From Cercis canadensis (lineage: Eukaryota; Streptophyta; Magnoliopsida; Fabales; Fabaceae), in contig QAOA01005944.1 in assembly GCA_003255065.1 (NCBI GenBank), positions 496,001 to 560,000 of the forward strand: 64,000 nt of DNA. The letters are read 5' to 3'. The notes below the pieces were generated by a model. It was not told where the DNA came from and searched no databases. It was given only the letters and a program-made list of their open reading frames with translations. Position 1 is the stretch's first letter; each line of letters opens with the position of its first letter. Shown here piece by piece: positions 25,859 to 39,988 of the stretch. The translations under genes were made by a program, and so were the position numbers.

Positions 25859-28057
25859 TGCAGACCTTGAAAGTGGCTTATTCTATGAGTTGAAGATAGT
25901 TTTTGCTGAATCTTGTTTTATGAAGTGATTGATGATGACAAATGGTGTCTATGAATATATCTTTTAAAGCCAGATCATTGTCCTCCCTGATTATACCAGG
26001 CAATTCTCCAAGAAGTCACTGGCTTCTTCTGTTCAGTGTATCTGATAATCCGAAAATGAAGTATTGCAGTAGCATGAAGTGCATGTCGTTCATTTCTACA
26101 GCCTGCATTGCCAAACGGCAATTTATACGGAGATGCCTACAGGCTACATGTATTCTACTTCAAGATAATTGCTATTAAATTATTCTTAAATGATATTATT
26201 TATGATTCAACTTCTACTTCTATTACATGAGAGGTGTAGACAGGCTTTCTGACATTTTGATGAGAATGACGATGAATGACACATGGTGACTATTGTAATT
26301 CATAATATTGATTTTACAAGCACTTTATTCATGTTAGTGCTGCCAAGTTCTTTTTGGCCATAAGGCTAGTGTATGGAAATTTAAATTATTCAAATTTCAT
26401 TTCAGTCTTGGCCTAGTTCTTTATTTTCGGCTTTGTTTCTGATTTGTACTGTTATAAATTGATATCAATGGCAATTTGTCAATTTTTTAATCCTTATATT
26501 CATTACCATCATAATCCTCATTGGGTTTGGGCTGTGCAAGCAGAACTATTCAACAGCAAACGTGCTCCCTTTCTCAGCTTTTGCCAGCCAATTTACTGCT
26601 CTACTTTCTAGAAAAAACCGACTAATACTATGTGCATGTTAGTTTGTTTCAAACAACCTCACATTAAGACAATGTACAGTTAGCGCAATTTAAGTTAAAC
26701 TAAATTTACTTGAACTTTTTTTTTTTTTTATAGACTTAGATTTTATCACATATATTGCTGTAACATAGTGTGAAAGTAAACAGTGTGCAAACAATATTGG
26801 GATGCAACTGCTTGGAAGTCCGACCTAGGTACCCCACAGGCTTGTAATAGAAGATTCAAGAGTGTGCCAACACCCTACTCTTTCCTTGGACTTGGACAGC
26901 CGTGCAAGGAAATGAGATTGGCTCAGGTCTACCATTTCTTCCACCCTACGAAACAGGGCTAGAAGCCTAGATTTATCAATCTAACCTACCATATAATTGA
27001 AGTTGTCGTTCAACAGCTAATCTCTGCATTTCCTTCAGCTTTAATTGTAGACATTATAGTACGTTTCTTTAGATTGACCTAATTCATTGTCTCCCCATAT
27101 CACATGGTTTCACATTGTTGTTTTGATGGCAATAATTGAACTTGTTCCTCTGACAATTTTCATCTGTCCAGATCCTTGAAAATGAAACCCGTTTCCTCTT
27201 CAAGTTGGCCTCATTTTGCATAAAATATGATCCACCACAAAGTAAGCATCGAGTATAGAAGTTGAATACCAACATATCAATAACAGCTCCTATTCCCTTA
27301 TTCATTTGTTAGGTGTTGACAGAATAATACTATTTACTCATTACTCTGTTTCTTAAAACTTTACATACTATTATTCATGTTTGAATCAGAGCTAATAAAA
27401 ATGGAAACTGAAAAATGCATTACCCAAAGTACATCAAATGAGAAAGAGCAAAAATATATATTTGGCTTGAGACATGACATTTGGTGAGAATTGTGTGTTA
27501 TTAATAATGTAGTCATTCGAGCTGTGACCCGAATGCTCATGGGACTACCTCCACATGAAAAGGTTCCATGTTCAACTCTCTTCTTGGCGTGAATTTTCTA
27601 TCCCCTCACAGCTTTAACCCCGAATGTACCTTGTAAATATATATATATATGTGGCCAGTTTTACAATATACAACGCAAGATATGACTGCTGAAATTTAAT
27701 TGTCTAATCCAACGATCCTTCGATGTTTATTGGTAATTTATTTTTCTTGTCACACAAGGGTATTTCATATGTTCTCCAATTCTAGTGAGAGAACTAATGG
27801 ACTTGCTACTCCTTTATACGTGATTACACATTATTGATTATGCTAAAATATATATCAATCGGGCTTGAGTAGTTTGCAAAAAGTTAAAAATTCAAGTCTC
27901 TGTACCATCATGTAATTAAAAGAATATATCAATACAAAACTATAACATTATGTATTATATATATATAGGGTGAAAATGAAAAGCACATGGAATGGGGGTG
28001 TTGGAGATTCAGCGGAATGAAAATAGAGGCACATCAAATCAGTATAAGAGATTACTC
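25859..28057. other. Intergenic region after RH17
   Basis: Contains the probable RH17 3' UTR and then DNA with no recognisable coding sequence. A stretch near 27517-27640 has a weak B-box-like GTTCAACTC and could be part of a tRNA-derived SINE, but the A box is not convincing. Confidence 0.5.
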
Positions 28058-28061
28058 CTTA

Positions 28062-28239
28062 GGTAGTGTTTGATAGAATAAAAGTTTTTTTATATTTGAT
28101 ACAAGAGATAAAAAATATTTTTAGGCATAAAAAAATATCTGAGAATAAAATTTTACACCAAAGAAAACTTTCCCACGGAAAGGTTGAGAATAAAATTTTC
28201 CTAAAAATAAAATTTTCGTTCCCTATGCTAAAAACCACC
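28062..28239. mobile_element. Tourist-like MITE with TTA target duplication
   Basis: A 178-bp segment begins GGTAGTGTTTG and ends in the imperfect inverse (AAACCACC). It is flanked on both sides by TTA. Terminal pattern, size, AT-rich interior and TTA duplication match PIF/Harbinger-derived Tourist MITEs. The inverted ends are only about 10 bp and imperfect. Confidence 0.6.
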
Positions 28240-29211
28240 TTAGAGCTAAGCATAAGACGTGTTGACAAGGGAAGGACCATAAACACAATGATGAGGTGTC
28301 CATACCCCCACGTCAGGTGGATTTATCATCTCAGGGTTCGGTTCTCAATCGGGTCCACTCTTGGACCGAATTGTAGGCCTATGTTATTTCAACGTTGGCC
28401 CAATTTGGCCCACTCCAAGTCCATCTTGTCGGAGCTTCTTCATTCATGTCCTAGTTTTCCTTTTTTTCTTTTTTGATGGCGACTTATCCTTCAGATATCT
28501 CTGATTCTTGTTTATTTTTCTGGAAATTAGAGATTCCACCTAAAGTAGCAAGACCTTTTTCCAAATTAAAAAAAAAAAAAAGACTTTAAAAATATTATCA
28601 ATTGCTAAAGATGTTGTAGTGGTGGAATCTAGAGAAAAAGCTAGAGTTTCTGATGATTGCCAATTTGGCATGCAAAAATAATCATTGACTATTCACTTTC
28701 ACTAAAATAAATGGTCAATTAGATTCTAGTATATATACATTTTTTCGATGTGGATTATAGTATAATAAACATTATAAATTACTTGTTTAGCATTTATTAT
28801 GACCACAAAGCAGTTCTAGTTCTAGTGTTCTACACTTGCTAATAGACTTGTTCTGTTGGTTTGTCCCTAATAAAGTCAAAATAACTAATGATTCGAGGTG
28901 TTTCTCATGATTGCTAATGATCCAGGCTATTTTAAATTGGAAGATACAAGGTCTTAAGTAATCATCATTAAACAGGCAAAGATAATGCTAATAGCGATGT
29001 TAAGTATCTTTTAAATGGACATGATAATGGCAGAAAATTATTAACCCCAAAAGAGGTGCCAAAACAAAACATTGACTTGTAGGAAATAAATAGCATAAAT
29101 TCTACTGTTTAATTTAGGTCTAAGTTCCTTGGTTTCTATTGTTTATGACCCTTCATATTGTAGATGTGCTCTCTTTGTCAATGTGAATGATAATACGAAG
29201 GAGATATATCA

Positions 29212-29744
29212 ATGAATACGCATATTTCATTATCAATGACAATGAGGAAGGAATGTGGCCTTAAAAACAAGTGAGTACAAAACATGGTAATGGTATTATT
29301 GAAGTGCGATGCCACATTCTACCTAAGCCAACATGTTACCATAGAATAGAGATCAGAGTAGTCAACGTCTTAACATTTATCAATAATACAATCAATTATC
29401 TTCATCATTTTTAAGATGACAAATTAAAAAGAAAAAAAAAAAGAAAAAAAAAAGATAATATATGCTTTGCGCTCCTANATGAATACGCATATTTCATTAT
29501 CAGTGACAATGAGGAAGGAATGTGGCCTTAAAAACAAGTGAGTACAAAACATGGTAATGGTATTATTGAAGTGCGATGCTACATTCTACCTAAGCCAACA
29601 TGTTACCATAGAATAGAGATCAGAGTAGTCAACGTCTTAACATTTATCAATAATACAATCAATTATCTTCATAATTTTTAAGATGACAAATTAAAAAGAA
29701 AAAAAAAAAAAAAAAAAAAAGATAATATATGCTTTGCGCTCCTA
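29212..29744. repeat. 266-bp direct duplication around N gap at 29478
   Basis: 29212-29477 and 29479-29744 are equal in length and almost identical, with isolated substitutions and an A-run difference, split by one N. This is an unmerged contig overlap by appearance. Confidence 0.92.
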
Positions 29745-31323
29745 TCGCTCGTTTTCATTTAAGATTTATGCATCGATATGTATAAGCTTTTTCTTTTTTG
29801 GTTACAATATCAATATCTTTAAGCTAATTATAGGATATTTTTCATTTGTGTTTCTATTGATTTAGTAGCCAATTGCCATTGAATTTGTCTCCCTTCTTTT
29901 ACTTATTGAGTTTACATTTCATATATAGTAGATTGTTAGAACTAAATTGAGACTTTCAATACTTAAATACTTGTGATGAACATTTTTTTTAGTATAGAAG
30001 CGAAAAGCAAGAAAAAATAGCAAAAGAAACTTCAATGCTATGAGCCAGCAATTTCATAGCAAGATCTGCAGGAGAAGAGTGCCACAGAACCAAACCTTCC
30101 ACTTGCTTTGCTCCAAACTTGGCCAAAAATCCATAAATTAGTTAACCTCTCAAAACACAATGAATCTCCACGTTCCAATCCCTTCTTTGAAGACCTATTC
30201 GTGACAAGCATTTGTTACAATGAAAATCTGATTACATGTGTAAACTAACCAGTAACTAGTGCGAAGCCATGCTTTTTACTCTATAGGCAGTTATTGACCA
30301 CAAGAAAGCTGGAGGTATTGACAAACTCTTCCTCTTTAGGGGCAAAAGGGTAAGGAGAAAATTACCCTTCAAAGCAGCCAATAGCCCTTTATGTTCCCTT
30401 GTACAATGAAGCTTGTTTGACTGCACAGTAGGGTTAGTACAAAGGAAGATTTAAATATGGTGAATGCAATAGAAAATTAGGTGAGCTAAGCATGAAAATG
30501 TTGAGCTAATGATGTGCTGCAACTGGAACACGTCAGAGAAAGGCGTGCAATAATTCAACTATTCCATATAGAAAAGGAGCTCATAACATTAAAAAATGAA
30601 CAATTATCACAAACCATGTGAATGTCAATAATAGCAGAAATAACATTACTGCAATATAATGAGGAGCTAAGCAAAGGAGGTAGCTGCAATATTCTTCTTT
30701 TATAGCCCCTCTTGTCGGTGTTACAATATTCAATTTGTGACATTAAACTTCACTGTTTGTTTGCCTTGTTATTAAAAATTTTATTGTTTTAGATGAAAAA
30801 AAGTTCATGTAATATGAACTTGATGTGGCTGTTGAAGATTTGAAAGAAGGGAAGCGTGGGAGTGTGTCAGATGCAGGGGACAGAAACAGAAGCATATTAC
30901 GGCCTCCTAAAGCTTATATTTATTTATAACTAGGAACACACGTTGAAGGGAAGGTTCCCTCCAACAGCTATTGGTGCCGTGAATCTCGCTTCCTTGCTTG
31001 CTTCTAAGGGCTCCATGGATCAATTTGTACTCCAAGTTCTCTGTACAATTTTGGGAACTTGCATAAATGCATATACTATTTGTGGTACAATTTCTTATAT
31101 TGGTTCGTCAAATTTGGCATTGTCAGGCTCTATTCGTCATGTTCTGCTGTGCTGGCTTGCTAGGATATGCATATTTATTGGTATTATGGTGAAATAGCTC
31201 ATGGCTTTCACTCGTTGGTCATTTCGCACCATGAATGTCTATGGCACTTAATGAGCATTATGATAATCAACTGTTTATCAACATGGCACTTGCTAACCTT
31301 CCTTTTTTTTTTTTTTTTAAAGG
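29745..31323. other. Intergenic region without recognised gene
   Basis: No ORF here has family character. An 84-codon frame at 30943-31197 follows a TATTTATAA-like box but reads as a hydrophobic, unrecognised peptide with no supporting motif, so it is not called as a gene. Confidence 0.5.
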
Positions 31324-31736
31324 GACGCTAAGCTATCCTAAGAGAGATAGCGTTACTCCCTCCAAAGGGGTTTTAGATGGATTTTAGTGAGATTCTACGA
31401 TCTTGATTTTGATTTTGATGTTACTGCNATAATCTTAAAATTTTAAAAAATTGAGTCATTTATTATTATTGAAATATTAAAATAGCTAATAGAATTTGAG
31501 TTAACAAAATAAAAAAAATTGACAGAATTTGAATATATTTTTTGATATATTTCTCTATATCGTGTCATTTATGTATTTTATAGATAACTAATTATTTTAA
31601 TGCATATTAAGTGATTTAATTTTTTGAGATTTTTCATAATAACATCAAAATCACTAAGTAAATCTCACTTGAATTCATCAAATTGGGTGAGAGAGTAACG
31701 TTACTCCCCTCTAAGAAGAATTAGGATAGCCTTCAC
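31324..31736. mobile_element. Inverted-repeat element (~410 bp), contains N gap 31428
   Basis: The left ~130 bp (from GCTATCCTAAG, with GTTACTCC and TGATTTTGATGTTA further in) reappears in reverse complement at about 31600-31736. The arms are diverged and joined by an AT-rich centre. This is the structure of a non-autonomous TIR transposon. No target duplication was identified, and the N falls inside the left arm. Confidence 0.6.
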
Positions 31737-32759
31737 TTTTTTAGATAAATTTTTTAGCTATGAATATAAATAAATGATGATTTAAATTTGAGATCTCAGC
31801 AATTTTAGAATATTTCTAAACCAATTGTATTATGTATGTTTGTGTTATGGCATTTTTTAACTTGTTGCTTAGTGATGCTACAAACTAAATTTTGTTCTTT
31901 TTTATTCAAAATTTTACGTTATTTTATATTAGTATGCTTAGTATAAATTAAGTTTAATTGAATTTTTTATAAGGTTTTTTATTATTTTACTAAATGTGTC
32001 TGTACAAGGCATGAAGACTAACTAATATATAAATAATATGATTATATAAATTATTCTTCATGAAAATTAAGGTGTTGAAGATAAACTTCAAAGAGGATGG
32101 GCAAATAATAGGCTTCGCGTTACACAATTGGAATCCATAGCTGTATTAAGAGTGATGGTATACATTAATATCTTGAGCAGTAATGTAGCATGGTTCAACC
32201 TAACATTAGCTAAGTTCATTTCTTAGTCAAAAGATAAGATTGAGATTTTACTCACTGCCAGTTTAAATCCATAGAAGAAATAATGATATTCAAATAGAAC
32301 AGTTCTACCACATTTGCTTAGCACGTAACATAATATATGGCAGCAATTTAAATGAAAAGATGGAACAGAGGAACCAAAACGTAGCTGTCGGGCCCATATT
32401 ATTTTTTATTTGTATCATAATAATTACAGATAATTGAGTACATTATTTATGGGAAGTAAAATTGGGATATGTAGTTAATTTTCTTTATCTATATTTTAAA
32501 AAAGACTCTTTAATTGACCAATATATTTTTACCCTACTCAATCAATACCATTGTATACTAATCAACTTATAGTAGGATTCACATATATGATATAACAGCA
32601 ACATTGAAAACATATCCTTTCAAAATTTGACTCTAATCAATAATATATGTTTATCATCTTAGACTTTTTAGGGATAAAATACAATAAAGGAAGCCTGTAT
32701 AATTTCTAAAATAAGAAAAAAGTTACATGTTTAATTTCATCAAATATCGGAGAAAGTAC

Positions 32760-33364
32760 GGCTCTTTAACCGGAATATAATAATTTAGAAACAAATTTAC
32801 ACATTTATTACACTTTTTAACTTATTTACTTTAATATTACATTTTAAAAAAATTAAAAAACAAAACCTGACATGCGATGACCATTGGACACATCGTCTAC
32901 CAATCAGCGTGTCCCTACTGGACTTGTCGTCTACCAATCGACGTGTCTCCACTAAACCTGCCAAATAGCCAATGGTGTGTCTCCACGTGGTCACTTCTTC
33001 CTCATTTTTTTTTTCTCTTTCTTCTCCACGTGGCCACTTCTTACTCCTTTTTTTTTTTTTTTTTCTCTTTCTTCTTCCTTTACCTGTTCTCTTTCTTTCT
33101 CCTTTTTATTTTCTCTTTCTTCTCGAGACTCCTTTGACTTCTCCTTTGCAAAGCGTGAAGAACGGACACATCATCTGCCATTCAGCATGTCTCCACTGGA
33201 TGCACAGAGTGTAAGAAAACGTGTCCGGTGGTCCCTACACATTAAATTATATATTTTTTGTTTTTTAATTTTTTAAAAAAGTGTAATATTAAGGTAAATA
33301 AATTAAAAAGTGTAATAAATGTGTAAAATTGTTTCTAAAATATTATATTTCAGTTAAAGAGCCG
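32760..33364. mobile_element. TIR element with internal tandem repeats (~600 bp)
   Basis: The ends are inverted copies over about 115 bp, beginning with the 12-bp CGGCTCTTTAAC on the left and its complement at the right, with high identity. The interior is not simple filler. A GTCTACCAATCRRCGTGTC-like unit is repeated in tandem and reappears near the right arm. A CTCCACGTGGYCACTTCTT unit followed by a long T/CT run is also present twice. It encodes no protein; the superfamily is undetermined. Confidence 0.7.
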
Positions 33365-35675
33365 AGAAAATATAGATAATTTACTTCTTCTGTTTTTAGT
33401 TATTCACTTAATGGATTAAGTTAGCTTGCGTCTTACTACCCAGAAAATCCCTTGAGTTTAAACACATTACGTGATCACACCTTGTGACCTTTTTTTTTCA
33501 TTGGCATTATTGTCTCAGTTCAAATTAACAAAAAAGCAGCACAGATATGAATAAAATGAACATAACTCAGCCAAAAAAAAAAAAGAGAGAGAGAGACAAA
33601 GTCAACTTTATTTCATTCTTTTAATGGAGATTGATGAATGCAAGAAAATAAATATAAATAGATAAAATGAAACTTTTTGAAACTACATATGAATAAAGCA
33701 TATTTGACTTAATTAAATCACAAGTAAGCAACGTGTAATTTTATACTAAAATGAAGAAAAGAAATTAAGACGAACTTCATATGAAGTTTCCATGTACTTG
33801 TAGAGCAGCTGATGATAGCCTCACGTACTTTTCCCTTTGTAGCTTTCTTTAAAAATGTTATTTCTGTATTTTTTCTTTTGATGTTTCTGTAAACAACCAT
33901 GCACAGAAAAGTTATCCATTTAACTGCTTTATAATCGACAGGTAGAGTGTCACATTTGCACTAGCCTCCTCTCTCTCTCTCACACTCACATAGTCCAAAA
34001 CCAGATTACTTAGCACAAGATCTATATATTCACATATCCAAATCCAGTCTTTATCTTCAAGTTGGAAGGAGGAGAATGGAAGTTGATTGATTGAACCCCA
34101 CCTTTTTAATGGTGCCATTAAAGTGCCTGTACTGAAAATTGGACCCACGAGGAGGGAAAATATTGTGGCTACACTTTCCTAAGTGGATAATACCAAAGCA
34201 CTCAGAGTCTTCCCTTGAAGATATTGTTGAATCACCTGGATTGTGACCTTAGTGGCTCCATCTTCAACATCAATGCTCTCTCTTTCTCTCTCTTTTTTTT
34301 TTTTTTTTTTTCTCTCTATCACTCTTTCAACGTGTAATAGTATCTCATTCCTCTCCACCTTTACTAGGACTTTTTCTCTCTACACACCCATTATAAGTTT
34401 CTTTCATTCACTAATTAAGTTTCATTTTCTCAAACAAACTGTGACCAATATTCCAGGCTGGTGTCCAAGGCAACCAGCAATAAGCATCACTATGTGTTGT
34501 CACCCTAATCATCTAAGAAAGAATACAAAAACCATAAAGACCTTTAACGTTAACCCCACAAAAGGGTCTCTCTCTCTCTTTCCCCATGTCACAATCTCAT
34601 TCTCTCAGGTAATAGTTCTTATACAAATTTTTTTATCATAATGTTTATGACAGAATGTGAATTGAACTATTTTAGCAAAATTCAATCTCTGCCATTTCTC
34701 CCGTCTTAATTAGTTGATGCTGAATTCGGCAGTGTAGGGACAATGAAAGACTCGCGTTTAACGGTGGCTTATGAGTGGATCCTTCAAGGAGATATGCATG
34801 TCATGTCTTTGTCTAGAGAAATACTAACATCTCATCTCATGCATAAAATTTTCAAAGCACTTAATTATAAAGATCAAAATCGTTTAGTGGCATGACCAAA
34901 AGTAAAACTTATTTTGTAGGGAATGATCCCATGATTAGCTTCATCAAAGACATATCCCCTTCATTAATTAAGATCAAAGAGACACTTAACTGATTAAAAA
35001 GCAATTAACTATTTAATTTACTTCCTTGTCTTTGTGGGCACTACGGGCACACCCACCATGTGCATATATACCTAACATGGATCATTATAATTAGCGTGTC
35101 GAGTGGCAAAGGCAACGGAATTTTAAAGAGAAATTGGAATCATTCTGTTTGCCTCCACACTCCTAAATTCTCAAAAGGATAATTGAAGGATTTAGCTTTG
35201 ATATGGCTAGGCAATGCATCCAAATAGTCCCTTGTATCTTTATGACTTTATGTATATGCCATGAAGGGTCTTGTACTTTGTCACAATTCACAAATGATGA
35301 TGGCATGTGGGGGTGGTTTTTGTGATGGCAGACACTCTTTTCTCTATTTCAGCTTTTATCTTTTGGTGTCAAAGTGCTTATAAGCAAAAAAGTTGTTCAT
35401 CCAAATTGGCAAAATGGATAGCATAAGACGCAGCCTTTGCTCATTGTTGTTGGTTGCAAGATCATATGGCTAAGCGTTAGTTGTGTCTTGTCTTGTTTAC
35501 TTTCTTGCTTGGTTTCAACGAAGGCATCTTTATTTTGTTATTCTTTCTGCTCTCAATTGCTACTATTTGATGTTTCCATTTATTCAAATAAAAATATAAT
35601 TAGTGTATTTTTGCCAATTAGTTAGGCATTAAAAATAAGTTCAAATTGTATTGCAGTTTTGAATATAAATTTTTT

Positions 35676-35800
35676 AGTGTCTGTCAGTTTAATTGGTAAA
35701 GTATTTTGCTGTGGGTGTTGGGATTAAATCTGACCTAACAGTAGAAAGGGGACTCTTAATCTCTTATTACACAACCCTATTTAGTAAATTGAAAAAATAA
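35676..35800 (+). mobile_element. Possible tRNA-derived SINE
   Basis: CAGTTTAATTGGTAAAGTAT resembles a pol III A box region, and GGGATTAAATC about 35 bp downstream resembles a diverged B box. The segment continues into non-tRNA sequence. The match is loose and no target duplication or tail was established. Confidence 0.3.
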
Positions 35801-37412
35801 CAATAAAATACAGTTTAGTGATGAGAATTTGCGTACTTTGTAAGAGATTCTGGTTTGAAACATCGATGCCTTGCTTTCATGAACAAAACAAAAATACATA
35901 TTAAGTTTTTAATTAATGGAATCATAATCCAATCAAATCCTTCATAGAGTACAAAGAAGACCGGAGTTCAAAGATGCGAGCTTTTAATGCAATTTCATAA
36001 ACAAGTTATAGGAAATTAAGACATGGTATTAAATTACTATAATTGCGTGTCATTATTCTCATATATATTCTTAAGTTTAGATATTATAAACTGAAAGTTT
36101 ACGGATTCGGAAGAGTTTTTTTGGTGAAGGCTAGGGAGGATCAAGATAAGAGTTGCCCTACTTTTTCCCTTTTTCCTTTTTTTTTTTTTTTTGTATTATT
36201 TTGCCTTTTGAGTGCTCTAGATTCTTACGGATTGTCAATCTACCAGCCATATCTAAATTCAATATGAAATCTGAATTCAACCCTAAGAAGATACAATTAA
36301 ATCTAATAATTTGAAGTAGAATCTGATTCTGGCGTCTCGAATATTATAACCAGGTTTGCATTTGAAAATAAAGGTTATTCGATCTGTGGTATCCTACCAT
36401 TCTGATTATATATAATTAAATAGTGAAATACATATAAATGACTAACCCATAATCATGGAATGGAATTTCCTTTTGTCAAAAAATTACAGTGATATTGGAA
36501 TTTGATAACATAATCAAGATGGAAGTTTGCATGAAAAAGAGTAAAGAGTAAACAAGTTTTTTAAGTCATTAAAAGATGCAGTAAAAATTATTTAAATTCT
36601 TAAAAGAATTTGTATAATTTGAGTTCTCTGAAAATTTTAATAAGTAAATTCAAATAATAATTTTTTTTTACTATTACTTGTATCTTTGAAAATGATTATT
36701 CTAATAAATTAAAAAAAATCAAATGATGTAAATATAATTTAAATTTTTAAATATTTTTACTGCGTTTTTAAGAACTAAAAATAAATTTTATTCAAAATAA
36801 AAGAATCATTAATTCCATTTTTTGTTTAATTTTTTAAGTTAAAATGATTTGAAGAGATCGTCCGTACAGATGGGAATGGAAAGGGAAGTGTGCATGCATG
36901 ATAACCACTCAAATGCTAAGCGAAAGGGCAAAGCAAAGGTACGTACAAGTCAGAATAAGGTGTTGTACCCCACATATCGGTCGGCGTTGGAGGTGGTTGC
37001 CCCGACAAAAGCTGCACCACCTTCACATGCCTTCTTTCTCAGTTCTCCACCTCTGCAACTGCAGCTGCAACTCCAACCCTTTCACATTTCACTGCTACTA
37101 CTCCATCTATCATCTTCCTCTCCTTTCCTCCCACGTTTCTCTCTTTTTTTCCCACTCATTTTCCTCCTTAAATTCTTTTATTGCTTTGCGTCCTAGATTG
37201 CTCTCAATAATTGATTGTTTTGCTTTCTCGAAAAATTATAAATACAATTAATTAGATGTCTTTCATTGATTGGTTTACGTCCCTATTTTTTTCTTTTTAG
37301 TACTTTTAACCTTTATTTGGGTGAATTTTAGCATATAGACTGTTATCACTTTGAGTAATAATTGATCAAAACAGATAGAAAAAACCGAAAATAACATCCT
37401 CATTCTTTTTCT

Positions 37413-37491
37413 CATTTTCTCCTCCAATAATATGTATAAAGCTAAAAGCAGNCATTTTGTCCTCTAATAATATGTATAAAGCTAAAAGCAG
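37413..37491. repeat. 39-bp direct duplication around N gap at 37452
   Basis: 37413-37451 and 37453-37491 match with two mismatches and abut the N. Same pattern as the other gaps. Confidence 0.85.
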
Positions 37492-39988
37492 AGAAAAAAA
37501 AATCTCAAAAATAATATAAAACACGAGCATATCTCTTTCAAAAAATTATAATCAAGCTTTTTTTGGGAGGGGAGGAAGTGACCTAAAATTAGATTGAAAT
37601 TGTCATTATCATTTTAGTTGAACTAAAATAAATAAAGAATGTAATATGATGTTAAGGTCTTGGACCAAGGTTTGGTGTTGAAATTTCACGAATGAGAAAC
37701 TTCACTACGAAAGAAAACACTACAGCGAGCGAGTAGGTCATACTCTTAATCAAACCAAACAGTTTCCAATGCATTTAGCTCGCTCTTGTCTATTCATTGG
37801 GGAAAAAAATATGGAATAAAAGTTTTTTTTTTTTTTTTTTTTTCCTGATAGAAACGAAAATTCATACATGATAACCCAACCAGACAAGTATGGCCAGGAG
37901 AGTCAAAGTAATGTCACATTAGGAGAGTCAATGTAATGGCCAGGATACTTGTTATAACGTGTTGAATTTGAATAATGGTTCTGTGCTGCTCCATCAATAA
38001 TTTAAGCCTTAGAAATGGCAAAATGACTAAAAAAATATAATTTTATAAAATATTTACATAAATAAAATAGTTTAAAAAATATTTATTAATTTATGATAGT
38101 TTTAATTAAATTATTAATATACACATGAAAAAAGATATCACTTTACAAAGTAGTGTGACCTTTGAAGTCACGCTACTTACAAAATAATAAAATAATATAG
38201 CTCATCTTGTTCGTATTTCATAAATAGAATAATTAAAATGTATTATTTTAGTATAAATAGTTTACATAGTATTTATTTTGATAAATAATTTTTAAAATGT
38301 ATTTTATTGTTAAAAATACTAGTTAATGATAAAGCATTAAAAAGTAATACCATATTTATTATCGTAAACAAGTTAAAAGTAAGACAGGTGCATTGGACTT
38401 CTCTCCATCTTTGTTTCGATAATTACATGATTACGACAGTGAAAGACAACATGTATGCTTTGCATAGATACAGACATATCTTGCATATGATTTTTGTCTT
38501 GATCATTGTTACAATTATCTTTCACTGATTTGTGGATTATTGTAATATTTCTTCAGGTGTTCATACATTTTTTAATTATTTTGAATAAAAAACAAATTTT
38601 GACTTCATCAAATTCATCACAATTTTGTGCATAAACATGACAAGAGTGAGTCAATCTAGTAAAAAAATTGCTTGAGTTGAAATCCTATCCTACGTATCTG
38701 TAATTCAAACTCTACTCCCTTCCCTTAACATGCATGCTTGGAAGAAATAAGCTTTGCTAATTAAGTATTTGCAATTGTAATAGGATTGGATGACATTTGG
38801 GACATCTGTTAGAGAATAAGACTAAATTTCACAAATTTGATTTTTAATTTTTTTTTATCTGAAATTAATATTATGGCAATTCAAGAATTACGAAAAAAAA
38901 TGATAAAAAAGTAAATAATTAATCAAGTTATCTTTGATTACAATTATTTTATATCACTTGAGATTAAAAAAAAAAAAAGTTTTGATAATTTTTTTTTTTT
39001 GCATATCTACCATTACTTGCAATGAAATTAAAGTTAACTATCTAATTAATTCAATTATAGGTCTCAAGTTTACTTTTGCTGAGATCGATAAATTTTTAAA
39101 GAAAAAAATAAAAACTCAAGATGGAAGAAAAGAGTTTAGAAAGTAGTGTATCTCCTTGTTTAATCAAACTTTGATAAATAGGAAAAAGCAAAACAAGGAG
39201 ATTGGGAACAAAGTGTTTATAAATGCTTGGACTTGGAATCAAGCACTTCCCTCTTGTCTAGACTCTAGAGTCACCTGCTATTGCAAGTAGAGAAAGCTTC
39301 TCATTAGTACTATAATTCTCAACAAAACAACACTTAATTGTCATTTGTCAAAGCTTAATCAACTTAATTAAGGTATAATGATCTCTTAAAGAGGAACCAA
39401 AGCTGTGACATGTGAAGATCTCCTGCTTTTGCGGCTAGTGGCTGTCCTAGCTTGTATATAAAAATTCTTCTCTCTTTTGCTTTTGGGATACTTTTTTATA
39501 GGTCAAGAATCAAATACTAATGATTAAGGACATGAAGGAAGGTGGAACTTTATTTTTTTAGGGGAATGAGTATAATACACTAATAGAGGAGCCCGTATTC
39601 ACGAAAGAAGAATAATTGATCTTCTTTAAAATACAAAAATTAGAGAAAGAACTAAACTTTTCCCATAAATTAATGTAGTAATTATAGTCGTTAGTACAAG
39701 TATTTCCTCAACATGATACAAATTAAAGAAGGTCTTGGGCCTAGAGAATCATTGAAATCATGTTTTAAAGATGGCTTTTTTGGTTTTGTGGGCCCTAGCA
39801 TCCAAGAAGAATCCCCAAAACAAGGGCAATACAGCATATATATATATATATATATATAAAATATTCCATAGAATAATGAAAATTATGACCCTAATAAGAT
39901 AATCTCCACATTCAAACATCAAAGTGGGTGGCCACGTCAGCAAGCATAATAAAAAAAATTAACTTTATCAATATTCATGTGCCATATC

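Larger units (their letters stand above)
33365..39980. other. Gene desert upstream of the ARF gene
   Basis: About 6.6 kb with CT-rich tracts (33970, 34270-34320, 34565), a (TA)n run near 39836-39858 and many short low-complexity frames. The GC-richer segment 36845-37200 resembles a leader or promoter (pyrimidine-rich, CTGCAACTGCAGCTGCAACT-type repeats) but no gene follows. No protein family was recognised on either strand. Confidence 0.55.

Noticed and set aside
27517..27640. Possible SINE with GTTCAACTC
   Set aside because: The A box is unconvincing and no tail or target duplication was found.
30943..31197. 84-codon plus-strand frame after a TATA-like box
   Set aside because: No recognisable family, hydrophobic low-information peptide, and no splice or coding support.
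32877..33276. Three overlapping frames rich in Phe/Ser/Leu
   Set aside because: They read through the CT/T-rich interior of a TIR element.
36849..37251. Overlapping 115- and 117-codon frames
   Set aside because: The products are Leu/Ser/Phe-rich readings of pyrimidine tracts in two frames, typical of chance ORFs in CT-rich DNA.
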